A DNA stretch of 64,000 nt from Euptelea pleiosperma (GCA_035048495.1 CM068541.1:6703929-6767928), one strand, 5' to 3'. Positions 10,687-29,008 are shown, counted from the first letter of the stretch. Translations and numbers: made by a program. The notes: generated by a model from the sequence alone, not told the origin.

Positions 10687-12783
10687 TGGGTGTCATGATA
10701 CCTTTAGAGTAAATCAAGAAAATCGCCCACTCTCCACAGATGGGGCTTCTGCCCCATGTAGTGAATTGCAGGTGGAATTCCTCCAAGCTGATCCATGTGA
10801 TTAAGGTACTTTTCTTCTATTTTCTTGTAAAGAGGCAAAAAATGAACAGAGTATAATTGGTTCTTTTGGAAGTAACAATCCAAAATTTTGTTGACTGTCT
10901 ACAACTACGTACGTTGTAGCTTATCTTTATGTGTGATATTTGTATTTACAGAGATGGGGAGGTGTAAAAAGTTGGGTGTTCTGTGTTTTTCCCATCGCTT
11001 TGGAATTTTGATGTATCCATGACGATCTCTAGGTTTTTCATTATATTTCTAATGCATTTTTAACGAAGGATTATTAATATTAGAAAGATGATCTCAGAAG
11101 TGAAGTTATGTTTGCTTTCTTGCTGAACAAATATTACACAGTGTTTTACCCTGCCCGCAGTTTGCTCTATTATTATTTGTATCTCCTCCTTTATCTTCTG
11201 GAGAATTGAGTTCCAAGAGCCTCTCAAACGCCTCAGTCGCTGTTTTAAGCTTATCAATAGCTCTACACTTTCATCACCACCATTAACATCTCTTCTGTCT
11301 CATTCAGCTCCATTACTGAACTACTTCTCTATTGGAAAACCCCAAACTCCGGCCACTGGATTAGAGGCTTCCACTGCTGAAACTGGCATTGCAGTTGGTG
11401 CCATTTCCAATCCCTTTCACCACCACAAGATCATTGATGCTTACCCTTATGCTCAGGAACCCTGAGCACCTGACCAATTTCCACCTCCAAACCCAAACAC
11501 TCTTGTTTAATGAAGCCGATCCAGTTCCTGTCCCTCATTGTCCATTATGACTGCCATCACTGTCCACATGTTCCAGGGCCCATGCCACCTCCTCAGCATC
11601 ATTACTCGTTGATTGTCTCCTATTGACCTTCAAAAACATCAACGTAGACAGAAGTGTCTGTTCCATCAGCATAGAAATCTGACTCGGTGTCCACTGCCAC
11701 ACCCTAAAGCATGGTTGGGAACCACACTGGGGGCACATGGGTACCATGTTACGTGTGAAGTCCAATGAGTATGAAATTAGAATCCAGTTGCATCCATCTG
11801 TTGTGGTGGTGTAATAGTGATCGGACAGGTGTGCTGGGAAAGGATACTACAATGCAAACTGACTGGAATTACCATTGGATGAGGAATCTAGGATCGGAAA
11901 TACAGCTGTGGTTCCGTCATCACCACTTTGTATTAGAAACAAACCATCGTCGTTGATTGTGAGGCAAGAGATGAGCTTATGATGTGCAGGAAACGAACAC
12001 AGGAGATCACCTGATATGAGTGGTAAGGCATGGACATGCCCTGATAGACCACCAAAAAAGAAATAAGTTTGGGATGGGAAGGTAGTGAAAGGCGACGGAC
12101 GACCAGCATTTGATGAGGTTGACCGAGTTGGAGCCTGGATGCAATGTCCAAGGATATGCGGGAAGTGGAGATCAGGGTCTTATCAGTGAGGGCAAGGCCT
12201 GAAATTTAAGTTACTCATGGTATGGATTATTTTGAGTCCATCAATGCAACCTGCGACTCCCATGGAACATGCAGGAGATTGGAGATCCACTCGATCTTAT
12301 ATTTCCTCATCTTGATTAATTAACATTTATTTGGTAAAAAAAATGGCCACTTCTGAATAAAAACGCTCCCTATTAGTGGAACTCATTCAATCTTTGTAAG
12401 AAAGGTTGTCCCTCTTGCAAAGTAACATTCGGACAAAGTCCATGTGGGGGATCATGTACTATTTTAGAAATGCAATAAGTCAGTCCATTGGCCGTCCAAA
12501 AGATGCAAGTATCGTTTCATTTTTGCTGTTCATGAACAGGGCCATGTCAGTGATCTGCAGTCTCATTCGGATCTGTGGCCTGTGGCATAAGAGGTAAGAG
12601 GTAGCACATCAATTGGATTGTCTGGATCGCACCGGTTAACATGCTAAAGAGGAAGCCCAAGTGTGAATCATATTGGCTTATCAAAAAAAGAAAGAAAAGG
12701 GCGTTATCAAAACTTTTGAAACTGCTTTAACAACAATTAGCCTGACAACAATAAGAGAGACCAAGTACAGCCAGCTTACATAT
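10687..12783. other. Convergent interval between ALKBH2 and PARN; degenerate - strand fragment at 11180-12170
   Basis: The first few hundred bases are presumably the ALKBH2 3' UTR, and the last part the 3' UTR of the oppositely oriented PARN gene. Between about 11180 and 12170 the base composition is richer in G/C. The - strand reads as coding-like blocks in shifting frames, for example AIDKLKTATEAFERLLELN near 11260-11203 and ALEHVDSD near 11583-11560. Many stops and frame changes interrupt them. It looks like the remnant of a gene or retrocopy that I cannot assign to a family. Confidence 0.4.
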
Positions 12784-15700
12784 TTACATACAAGAAATTC
12801 TAGTCCGTTTTTCAAGTCGAGACTCGGCAACATACAAAGCATCTGTGATCTCCGAACACGAGAAATGGCGATAACAGGGATCCTTTGTCACATCACAGCT
12901 TCTCTTTCCTGTCTCACTTTTGACAATAGAATCCGAATTAGAGTTTCCTGCTCCACTTTCTGTACAAGTACTTTCCGCTTCTCGAGTCTCTGTTTTTTGG
13001 GTATCAACTTCTTCCCTCAGTTCCACCACTTTGGTCTTCCATTTAATGCTGACCGCCTCGGCCTGGTCCGCAAACAAAACTCTTGATGTGGAAGAGCTAC
13101 AGATCTCTTTGTAAGCCTCATAACCTGCAGCACAGGTGTTACCACCTTCTAACAATTTCGAGAGAGGGTGCAAAACTGAGATTGGATCATTATTTCTCTC
13201 TAGGGTTTCCTTCAAAACCAGGAAATCGGAGACGAATTCTTCCTTGCTAAACTGAATAAATGCCGCAGTTTTATCTAAGTAATAGATGGAGGTCACAGAG
13301 TCTGGGCCAAAAACTTTAGAAACACACTCTTTTAACTCTCGTGGCTTAAACTTGGATGGGAATCCCCAGATTAAGACAATATTCTGGAAATCAATCTTCG
13401 GGTATCGCTGTTTATAGTAATGAAAACCTGAAGATTCTATAATCTTGTTCCCAGTGCTTAGATCAATAATGGTTCCGTTGTTCCAACTGATGTATAGAAG
13501 GTTGATGTACTTCTGGAGCTTCTCATTGTGGGTCAACAGTGTCGATGGGGAATGGGCTTCAAAATCAATAGCTAGATGACTGCATGCCTGAGCAAAGACA
13601 CACCCAGTCATAAAAGCATCATAACCGGCTTCGTGCTTGGCTCCCGAGTTCCAGTTAGAGGACCTGCAGAGAGACGTTCATTCTTAGAATCAGAAGAGAG
13701 ACTATTGGCATGGAGTTCAGATTGGTGGAGAGGGAAAGACAAGCGGCAGTGGCTTGTATTTTCATCTTAATTCTGTTTTATTTTGTGGAGCAAATTAAGC
13801 TTCCCTACTTTTTCATAGGATGGAAACCGTCCTAAAGAATTCCTTAAATTCCTTAGTTTCCATGTTCTACATTTATTATCTTAGGATGTGCTTTTTCTTT
13901 TACTTAGTTGTGTTGGTGTCTTGAACATTACACCACTGCTTATTAGTAATCACATGAATGTAAAATAGTGAAGCCCGGTTTGGAAATTGAGAAGACAACC
14001 CAAGTGTGGTTTGAGTTCAAAAGGATAGATTACGAAATGAACCTTTTAACATTTATTATTTGGTTTGATTTCACAATCTAATGTTTTTGTTTTCAAATAC
14101 CAATTTTTAGCTTAATTTGTTTTATTATCAGTATTTATAAGTTAGTTTGTCATATAGGGAAATACCACATAAGTTAGGAATAAGTGAGGTTCTCATTACA
14201 TATACATTACGATATGAAGCAAACAACCTAGAATAAATCATGAGTCAAAGCAATCAAAATGCCCCACTTGTGCAAGCCAAAAGAATCAATTTATCATGAA
14301 CCTTCTAACTATGAATTTGTGGAATTGGAAATCAAAAAAAAAAAGAGAAAAGTGGGAAGCAAACCTCATATCATCCACTTGAACTTCAACATTCACACAT
14401 GGGCGACTAGCCAAAGTAGAGCTTCTGGAAGCAAAAGCAATTTGTGGACACAAAATGGCAAAAGCTGAAGACAGTGATGTGCTACTTTTCTTCATCAGAT
14501 GCTGAATTACATGGTCAGCCTTCAAGAGGTGCTTTGTGTCAACGATGTATGGGAAGTTTTTATGAACAGAGGATACAAATTCTTCCACTGTGGAAGGAAG
14601 AGGACCAAAAAATTTGCTGTATATATGCGCGAAATCTGTATCAGAAAAATGGAACATCTAAGCAAAATATTTGATAAAAATTTACACACGAGGAGAGCTT
14701 TTTCCACTCCCCTTTTTACGACTCCAACGTTTTTAACATTGCCTTTTATTATTATTCTGAATTGTTTAAACTACCTTTATCTTTCAAAGGGAGGAAGGCA
14801 ATATTGTCAGAAGACATGTTAAAAACAGTGGAGTCTTGGATGAAGCAAAAAGTAGAGTAGAAAAGCAGTTCCCTTTATACACCTCTTATGAAATTGAGAA
14901 AGATTTACCTAAAAAGCAATTGTGACCAACAACCAACTTTTGTTCTGAGGAAAGGAGGTCAATAATATGACGAAAGCCCACTGCAGCTTTAACCTTCACC
15001 TCTGCTTCCTTGCACAAGCTGTCCTTCACCTCTTTCTGCATAAGAGATTGGCATAAGGTGCTGGAAAATTGTGTCAATGGATGATTTTGACAGGAGTTTT
15101 TTCAAGTTTTTCATATCTATTTCTTACCATAAGTAAGTCCTTGTCATCCTCAGAATCTGTATACACTACTAATTTTTGTTCAGAGGAATTTTCACCATTC
15201 ATATGGACATAAGAGAGATCTTTGAAATGCTTCCTTATGACCTGTGTATTTACAAATTCATCCGTAAGCAACGCACTTGACTCCGCAGCTTCAGTAAGTC
15301 AAGCATCTAAAATCGCCAACATGTTAAAGAGTAAAATATCATCAATTTATCAAATTGGAAAACAATTAAGTCAAACGCTACTACATTCCTGAACAAGAAA
15401 AATCACAAAGAAAGAGCGTGCCAGGTTGCTACTTTGGTAAGGTCTGTGAGTGTTGATACCATAGTACTAAACTTCGACTTCACCTAACTTCACTTAGTTA
15501 AAATTCGGAAATAATTCAAAGAAGTTCAATTCAACATTGGGAGGTTTTATAAAAATTCGCCGACATAGAGAAGTTTATGAGATATAATGCATTACACATT
15601 TGTAATACTAATGTAGCTTAAATGTATGGCAGATTTACCAGTAAACAACTTGAAAACACGCAACCCCGACTAGCATTTGATCTTGAGTTCAACCCCTAAA

Positions 15701-18072
15701 TTTTTGATTTTTTACTCGAAAACTCTTAATGGAGTGAATGTTTTACATCTAAGAAGCTCTCGGAAGTAAGAAAATGGGGAAAAATGTGTTTTAATAATTT
15801 ATAATCTACTTAGAAGTTTTGTTCCTATATAGCAAAATTCGCCGAAATATTACAGGTACACTTCACTTCAACATGTTATAAGTTGACAAAACTCAACAAA
15901 ACCTCAGCTAATTTTAATACCATGATTCATACCACGACCCGCTTCAAAACCCTCCTTCACCCACAGACCCGTTGCCTACCCAAAAACAAAAAATCATAAT
16001 TTAAACCTTCTGTGCAATTCTGTTGCATACTCACATTTCTAACACAAACTACTTTATGTCACTACTTAAAATAGGAAATCAAAGTAAAAGAAAACAACAT
16101 TACCAGGTGAACCAATTTAAGTTGATGAGAAGTAAAACCATTCAGTTTAAGAGCTGGGCGCATCTTGAAGAAAACGGTCTGGAATTGTGGTTTCGAGTCA
16201 TTGAAGTTTCCCTCAAACTGAGAACCTCCATTTGTATTCCGTAATAAACTATCACGCCATTCGCTCAATCTGTACCTCATTCGCTCAGTGAACAAAACAT
16301 CCGCAGTACTAACCAATGGTATGTCTCTGACTTCTTTTAAGTGACATCCTGAATTAGATAACTCATCCTCATATGCCAAATTCAAGCGACGCAGTGCTTC
16401 AGCTTCTTGTGCTCTGGATAAATAAGATATTCCTGGGATTACACAAGAGTGTAAATTCTCATAAAACAAGTATATTAAAAAAGTGGAATAACGGGGTACA
16501 ATCACAGTATTATACACATAAGCTAAGGCTTCTAACTTACACATTTCAGACCATACACGATAAGGGGCAAAATCATCCCAATTCTCGTCAATAGGCTCTA
16601 CCTTGGAGATCTACTAACCCAAAAATGAACCAAACTGAACAATCCTAACCATTCGATAAATGGACCTTTTTCCCTCTCACCGTTACAGATATTTTTCTAT
16701 CCTCCAAAAAAATGTATAATCAGGGAGAATTTGGTGCTAGGAGGCTTCTCAGGTAGGCGCCATTGGTCCGGATTGATGATTATGTGCACCACATATATTG
16801 CTATGTTTCTAAGACACGCATTCACAGCTGATGTTGAAGTATCAGGCATAGATATAACACCTATTTGAAGTGCCCAGGTGACATTGGTGTTCAGTGTAGA
16901 CCTCTTAGTGTTATAAGTATAGGCTATGTAACAAGGACACTCCATTATCTGAAAGTTTTCTGTGCCGAACACACGCTGTCACTCTTTTTCAAACAAATCT
17001 TAGTTTATTCCCATATTGATTTTCAGCTAATTTTTATATATTGTTTATATCATTTTAATGCATATCAGCTCATCTAAATCTAACTGCAATATATCTATAT
17101 TGCATACTTTGTACAAAAGTACTAAGGAACACCTCAGTGTATGGAACAAATTGAAAGTATGCGTCAGGTAACTGGTTTGCAGAGGGTCAGGGTGTCTGAT
17201 ATCGGGTATCAGTATACAGTGACACTGAAATACATGTTTGTGTCTCATAACTATCAGTAGGTATTGTCAATGCAGCCCAAGCAAGAGAGAACTGATAAGA
17301 CGGATATAACTACTACCTTCGTATATGCAAGCATTGAAATCGAATTGGTATTTAGCCAAGAAATCAATCGAAGTTGTCTGGCAGAGAAATTCGTATGATG
17401 GGCTATCGACCGGAAGCTCTTTGCGAGGAAACACATAAAAATTGTGCCTGTCAATATACACCAGTATCCATTTTACTAACAAAGCTCACCGCACCCAATC
17501 ATAAAAAAAAATCGAAATTTTACCTCTAGAACATATCAAGCTGCAGTTACAATAAAAAATAATAATAATAGAAAGTGTTCAGCAGATTAAGAAGAATTTG
17601 CTTAAAAGGGGCGAATTGTTACTGGTAAGTAATAGTATAAGTTGCAGACAAGCACATCGAATCACTTCAGATGAAAACTAAACCCTAGCAGAAGAAGAAG
17701 AAGAACTCACGGATGAGCGATGAACGATTTCTTCGAAGCGTCCCACCGAAAGGGGCAGACTCCGAACTGAACAACGGCGAATTTCTCCGCCGAGTCCTTC
17801 ACCTTTAGATACCGGACGTCTAAACGATCGAACTCGAAGGATTCTCGCCATGGAGCACTAGTGACTCCTGTCATCTCGAGATCGACTGAGACGAAATCAG
17901 CTTCTCGTACATGGTTTCTGAGATCCTCGAGAGCTGAATCGAAGTTCGTTTTGGTCACCTTCTTCACAGCGAAGGTCGAGGTGGTTGCAGAGGAAAATGA
18001 CCGAATGAAGGAACCGGAACCAGTTAGGGCTAGGGTTTCAGAGAATGCCCTAACCAACCATTGTTTCTTCAT
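12784..18072 (-). CDS. PARN: Poly(A)-specific ribonuclease PARN, mitochondrial (AHG2-type)
   Basis: Exons in transcription order are 18072-17711, 17447-17317, 16432-16104, 15241-15128, 15035-14909, 14635-14365 and 13663-12784. All junctions are GT-AG and the frame closes at 737 residues. PARN is a DEDDh 3'-5' exoribonuclease that removes poly(A) tails. In plants the AHG2-type enzyme acts on mitochondrial mRNAs. The catalytic residues are D64 and E66 in FVSVDLEMTG, D355 in GHNCFLD, and H455 and D460 in KHEAGYDAF, with the H-x4-D spacing of the family. The N-terminus (about 1-38) is rich in Arg, Ser and Ala and lacks acidic residues except E12, as expected for a mitochondrial presequence. HNFYVFPRKEL and EFLCQTTSIDFLAKY are further PARN hallmarks. 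The C-terminal 90 residues are charged and low in conservation. ATG 18070-18072 is used; an in-frame ATG at 18171 would add 33 residues. The gene converges with ALKBH2. Confidence 0.93.
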
Positions 18073-18908
18073 TTTCGCAGACTGAAATGAAGCGCTGAGA
18101 GCTTTTGTGAAGTAGAGGGAGATGACTTGGTTCTTGCTAAGATACGCATTGGGCGTAGTACGCAAATTCATTGAACGTTTTCTTTCTTTTTTGTATCAGG
18201 CAGGCACCTCGGCGTTTTCTTACCGACTCCTCGGCACACAACATGATCATCAAATCAGGACCGTCGAGGTCTAAGCTAAAATTCACACTAGTTGAATACT
18301 AGCCATTCAATTGGGAGCCTTAGTAAAAAAAACACCTTAAGCACAACAGTCCGTATTCAACCGACTGATGCAGGTATTCGTTATCATAAATCTAGATCTT
18401 TAATGTTAGGCCACCTCTTGGATTGGAAGGATCAAAGATTCACATTGTTCAAATCTGGCCATCCAATTAATAGCCGTTATTTGTATGACAAAATCAGATT
18501 CATGCTACTGACCCCAAATAATTGGATTAATAGTGAGATGATTGTAGGAGAAAAATCCCTCGACCCCCTCGAGATACACGTCACTCTCGAGAACCGTCAG
18601 GTCAAGTTTCCGTCGATTAGGCCACAGAGACACACACTGAGGTGAGTCTTGCGAGAATTCTTTCCGGCGGATTCCCAACTAACCGAAGGGAGGTTTTCCA
18701 TCAGAAGAACCTCCGACAGTCAAGTCAGTCCAACAGAAATCAAAGTCTCAAGAGCTATTGTGGGGATCAGTGCATACCTGATGTCTTTCCAAATGTTGTT
18801 ATTTATAAGCCTCCTGGACCTGTTGACATGTCACGTTTGGCTTTTGATTCAGGCTTCACCTCCGACTTATGTTTCCTTCTAGTAGGGTTAACCATCGACT
18901 GATTTTTT

Positions 18909-19060
18909 CCACTGACAAGGATACCTACCTCTTGACATTCTCCACTGACAGGGTTAACTATCGACTCCTGACATTCTCCACTGACAAAGTTCACTACCGA
19001 CTCTTGATATTCTCCACTGACAGAGTTTACTACCAACCCCTGACATTCTCTACTAACAAG
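18909..19060. repeat. 36-bp tandem repeat, about four units
   Basis: Units start at about 18909, 18942, 18978, 19014 and 19050 (33, 36, 36 and 36 bp), each with 'ccactgaca' followed by 'ctcctgacattct' or a close variant. Because the unit length is a multiple of three, both strands remain open: the - strand gives a repeated SGECQESVVN-type peptide and the + strand a repeated FSTDKV-type peptide. Neither matches a family I know. Confidence 0.7.
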
Positions 19061-20704
19061 TTTGATTTGGGGGGGTGGGAACTGAGAAGTCATCGAATGA
19101 TCCTCCCTCACATCCCCAGAGAGAAGAAGATCCATATACAAAATAATGAGAGAAAAAAAAGAAGACAACTTTTTTATGAGATTCATCGTTGAAATCCGGT
19201 CGACTACGTCCTCGGTCTTCCTATGGGAAGCAATCCACTATCTTTTTTTTATTACAATGTTTGGAGTCGGATATGGGATCCCATTTCCAATGGTGGAAGG
19301 GTCCTATTTATTATTAAAAAAATACAATGTTTCTCTTCAAAATAGGAGTGTGCCAACATTGGCAATGGAGACGTGATTCGGTGCATTGTGCTCATTGTGG
19401 CATCGTAGATTTCAATGTTATCTTCTTTTGACATGTGGATTAGGGTCTTCCTATCATTCTTGAGATACATGCAAATCTATCATTGAGACTACATAAAGAG
19501 TAAAAAATGTGTGGTTGCCAAACCATGATGCAAAGACTATTCCATCATCTCGGTCTACATCTGATTTGTTCGGGTGCATTCACCTCGACTCTCGTTTGGC
19601 TGAGATATCTCCTGCTCGGCCCTCATGTATCCGTATCCAAACTCCAACATGGCTAGCCTTCATATGGCCATTGTGTCTTCTCTCTATCTCGTTTTTGTGG
19701 GTTGGTCGCCTCGGTTGGGATAACACCGAGGAGACCAACCCACTATCCGAACTCCACTTTCACGTGTCACCATCTTGACTCTCCACGTGTGTCCTAAATA
19801 TAGTAATCAGTCGCCCCTTTTCATTAATTATGCATTGTGTTTTTTTTTTTAAATGCCACGTGTCAAATTTTGCTTACATGATAGGCACCAGAGATTGCAT
19901 GTTCTCGCCGTATCTTGCTTGCTTTCAACCCATGCATACTATACTGTGAAGCTGGCTCCATACTTCAAACAAAAGAAACAACTATATCATTCATCGCTTA
20001 TGAACCTTCATGGTTCATTCTAATGGCAGTTTTTTCTCCTTTGGCCTCCGGTCAAGTTACCATCCGCCTCTTGCACCAAGCAGTGCCACCACCACCCATC
20101 CTCCTTTTTGTAAAAAAAATCAAACTACCCCTTGGTAGACATTCATACCAAAAATCAGCTTGTTTGATGATTTTTAGCCGTTGGTTTTTAGTACTTAGAA
20201 AAAATAGTTGAATCCAACATCTAGAATCATGACTTAAAAAGTATAAAAATCTAATGGCTAGAGATTACTTAGGTGATTTTTGGTGTATATATACAGAAAG
20301 GGGTGGGCTGAACATTCATGCGGTTAGTGGGCCCATACCAGCCTGCCAATTTGGCTTGACAGGCCGGGCCAGGTCAGGCTCGGGCTGGTCTACAGTACCG
20401 GGCTGGAGTCAGAGCAAATCCCAGGGCCTAGGCCCGGCCCAAGGTCCATAGGTGGTCGAGCCTCAGGCCCGGCCTCGATTTTCAGGCCATGTAGGTGGGC
20501 CGGTCCGGTCCGGTTCGGGCTCAAGAGGGTAGATTTGGCCCGACCTAATGACCATATCGGACTGACCCTTTCGGATCGGAAAGTGGGCCGGGCTTTGACC
20601 CGCCAGGCTTGGGATGGGCCGAGCCTGATATCAGCGGTGATTAGCAAAAGCCGTGGCTTCGCCACGTCAGAAAGCGTCACGTATACCTTGTTACCTCTTT
20701 TTCC

Positions 20705-21104
20705 GAGTAAAACTTGTGTCACTAGATGTTGCGACGGAAGCCGGTCACAGCATTCAATAAGAGCCACGTGGCATACTATTAGAGGAAGATGACCGTATGG
20801 ATGTTTGGCCAGTCCCTCGATGGATCGGTACGCAAAAAATCAGCTTGATTAGTGATTTCTAACCTATTCGGTTGGAGTTATTTTCATGGGTTGATTTTAA
20901 CGGTAGGAAACTGAGCATTATTGAGCGTTATTTGGGTGCAAAAATCCAAAGGTTGTAAATTATTAATCAGGCTGATTTTTGGTTTGTAGGTCTATTGAGG
21001 GACTGGCCAAACATCCATACGGTCAACGTCCTATGATCGTGTGCCATGTGGCTCGTATTGAGTACTGTGACCGGCTTCCGTCACAACATCTTGTGACACA
21101 AGTT
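20705..21104. mobile_element. Foldback MITE, near-perfect hairpin
   Basis: The left arm 'gagtaaaacttgtgtcac' followed by 'gacggaagccggtcacag' is matched in inverted order on the right ('ctgtgaccggcttccgtc', then 'gtgacacaagtt'). The core 'accgtatggatgtttggcc' near 20792 and 'ggccaaacatccatacgg' near 21003 is shared with the other copies. The arms stay well paired over more than 150 bp. The tip GAGTAAAACTT is shared with the copy at 28588. No clear target duplication was found. Confidence 0.7.
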
Positions 21105-21646
21105 CGTTATTTGGGCTCACTTAGTATGTAACTGTTTACATACAGTGTCAGTACGGTTGGATGTCCCTTGAAAAATGTGTTATTTTAATGTTTTTAAAAA
21201 TAAATATTTTATAAATTAAAAACACAATTTTCAAGGAGCATTCAATGGTGGATACACTGTTTACATACTTTTAAGTACGTGAACGTTGCATACTAGATTT
21301 GTCCGAGTTAGTTGAAGACGTGAACGTACATTTAAGGTTCCGAAACGTCATCGGGCACGCTGGTCAATATTTCAAGTTACGAAGCTTTAAGTTAAGAGTG
21401 ACGTCGGATCGCAGGGTGTCTACTTTCGCAAATCCTCGAGATGCACATCAGATGGAACAAAATTTTGAACTGCACGTATCGTACGGTAATGATCTAAGGT
21501 CTACATCCAGCTGAGTGTGGACCTGATGTCTACTCTTTAACATTTCCTTATATCGTCTCCGTCCGTGAACAACCAGAAAATCCAGCACTCCAGCGGTCCA
21601 GCCTCCTGATCGTCGTTCTCTTATTCTCTGAGAAAACCCTAGAGAG

Positions 21647-22232
21647 GTAAAGCTCTCTCTGGTTTTGGAACCCTAGATATCTCTCTAATCTCTGATGTCT
21701 GAGCTCAATTTCCTTTGCTGTGGATGATCTCTGCTTCGTTTTCTATGGCTTGGGTTCATTTAATTTACTATAATATTTTCTTTAATTACTCGTTCATGAT
21801 ATATCCCGATCAGTTTTCTTCCTTTTTAAAGCACTCTTAGCTTTGATTTTACCTGATTTTTCTCTGTTCCCCGAACTGGTTTTTGTTGAGAATTTGACAT
21901 TTTTTGTCAATCGGATGAACATGCAGCCGTCTCCATATCGTTCGAGGTAAGGCTTCTGATGATGACGATGATGAGTCAATCGGAGAACCATAGATTTCAA
22001 GCTTTTCGAATGACGAATTTCTCGTTTTTGCTATCTTTTCTTGTTGATTTGCTTATCGAAAGCCGCTAACGAATCCAGTAACAAGTTGTTTCCTTTGAAC
22101 ATATTTTAATTTGCAAAGCGGTTAAAAACAAAAAAGCATGACTTGATTGTTTTAGGCTTGGGCAGAATTGTACAAGTTCAATTTCTTATTTGGTTGTTTC
22201 TATGTCTAATAAGGTCTATTGATATTTTGCAG
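21647..22232 (+). other. 5' UTR intron of the AACT gene
   Basis: A leader exon ending near 21646 ('aaccctagagag', donor GTAAAG) and an acceptor at 22231-22232 ('gatattttgcag') flank a 586-bp AT-rich interval. The following 20 bases lead directly to the start codon at 22253. The leader contains an AAACCCTA telo-box-like word. The leader boundaries are inferred from splice signals only. Confidence 0.55.
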
Positions 22233-22252
22233 ATCTCGTGACTGATCTTTCC

Positions 22253-27975
<5,723 letters not shown>

Positions 27976-28057
27976 CGATGAACTTCTCTCATATGTTTTC
28001 GTAATTAGTCAGATGTTGTGCAATTTTTTATTTTCTTTCTTTTTGTTTTTCGTCTCC

Positions 28058-28063
28058 AATAAA
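28058..28063 (+). terminator. Probable AACT poly(A) signal
   Basis: AATAAA lies 83 bp after the AACT stop, following a T-rich stretch that may act as an upstream element. A SINE starts 15 bp further on, so cleavage would occur at or inside the SINE. No transcript data are available here. Confidence 0.5.
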
Positions 28064-28078
28064 AATGTCTTTGGAGAA

Positions 28079-28237
28079 GCGTCCAACAGTTGAGTTGGTC
28101 AGGCTGTGGGAGGTTGTACCCAGAGACCTAGGGTTGAGTTTTTGGGGGGTAATTCCCAAAGCCCTGGGTTCGGTCCCGTTCTTACCTTAAGGGAGGGCTA
28201 GGAGGAATAATAAATGTTTACCTATCAAAGAAAAAAG
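28079..28237 (+). mobile_element. tRNA-derived SINE with 12-bp target duplication
   Basis: The element is flanked by the perfect direct repeat GTCTTTGGAGAA (28067-28078 and 28238-28249). It contains an A-box-like 'gttgagttggtcagg' near 28088 and a B box 'ggttcggtccc' at 28167-28177. It ends in an A-rich tail (28230-28237). It is 159 bp long and lacks an open frame. Internal promoter boxes plus an A-tail and a duplication of this size identify a SINE; I cannot name the family. A second B-box-like stretch near 28129 hints at an internal duplication. Confidence 0.8.
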
Positions 28238-28587
28238 TCTTTGGAGAATTGGATCCCATTAGGAAACATAAGATCCAGAAATAGTTGTTTGTTCAAATAA
28301 CTCTTTGCCAATGTTATTGCATTTGCTTTTACCCGTCTTACTTTATCTATCTTCTAATTTGGGTGAAAATCTGTGGTCCTCCTCAGTCACACAAAGAGGA
28401 AGACCTGCTGGTGCATGGGCTCCACTGTTTGATGGGTCCTACGCTCTTGCCAAGTAGATCTCTGGCCTTCCCCTTTGCACAACGCGACACAATCTCTCCT
28501 AAAACTGCCCCAACCCATGTTAAAAAGATAACAAGGGTTGAGTTTGAGTTGCGTTAGAGAAGTTTAAGGTGCACATGTCGCACTGTG

Positions 28588-28933
28588 GAGTAAAACTTCG
28601 TGGACTGTCGGCGGTTAACGAAGACCATCCACAATATAAGCCATGTGGCACTTTTTTAGAGGACACTGACCTCGGCCAATCCCTAGGTGGACTTGCAAAC
28701 CAAAAAATCAGCCTGATTAGTGATTTCTAAGCATTGGATTGGAGTCATTTTCATGGGTTGAGCATTATTGACCATTATCTGGGTACAAGGATCGACAAGT
28801 GTGATTTAATCACTAATCGGGCTGAATTTTGGTTTGTAGGTCCACATAGGGATTGCCCAAACATCCATACAGTCAGCGTCCTCTAAGAGTATGCCATGTG
28901 CCTCACATTGTGGGACAGTACGTGAAGTTTTAC
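28588..28933. mobile_element. Foldback MITE copy
   Basis: The left tip 'gagtaaaacttcgtgg' is inverted at the right ('cgtgaagttttac'). The arms share 'ccacaatataagccatgtgg' against 'ccatgtgcctcacattgtgg'. The core 'aaccaaaaaatcagcctgattag' is paired with 'cgggctgaattttggttt'. It is the same subfamily as 3152-3531 and 20705-21104 by tip and core. No duplication is evident, so the flanks are probably eroded. Confidence 0.65.
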
Positions 28934-29008
28934 TTCTGAAGATGGCCTGAGCGTTCCGTTGTTCATGATTAGGCCAATATGAGGTTACTTAAGACCATTC
29001 ATTGGAAA

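Larger units (their letters stand above)
18073..21590. other. Intergenic interval between the PARN and AACT promoters, repeat-rich
   Basis: PARN and AACT are divergent, so both promoters lie here. 18540-18890 resembles part of an LTR retrotransposon leader ('tccggcggattccc', later 'atttataagcctcctgg') without an identifiable coding domain. 19520-19800 has LTR-like 'ctcggttgggataacaccgagg' words. 20120-20340 carries both halves of a foldback MITE ('ttggtagacattcataccaaaaatcag' and 'gattacttaggtgatttttggtg'). 20330-20640 is a G/C-rich dispersed repeat like 5736-6053. Open frames through these segments occur on both strands and are not genes. Confidence 0.4.

Noticed and set aside
18642..19192. 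Possible repeat-containing protein genes on either strand
   Set aside because: Both strands are open because the 36-bp unit is a multiple of three; there is no signal for a start, splice site or family.
20254..20792. Pro/Gly/Arg-rich open frames on both strands
   Set aside because: They are produced by a G/C-rich dispersed repeat; similar sequence recurs at 5736-6053.
28129..28180. tRNA gene suggested by a B-box-like GGTTCGGTCCC
   Set aside because: No cloverleaf or acceptor stem can be formed; target duplication and A-tail show a SINE.
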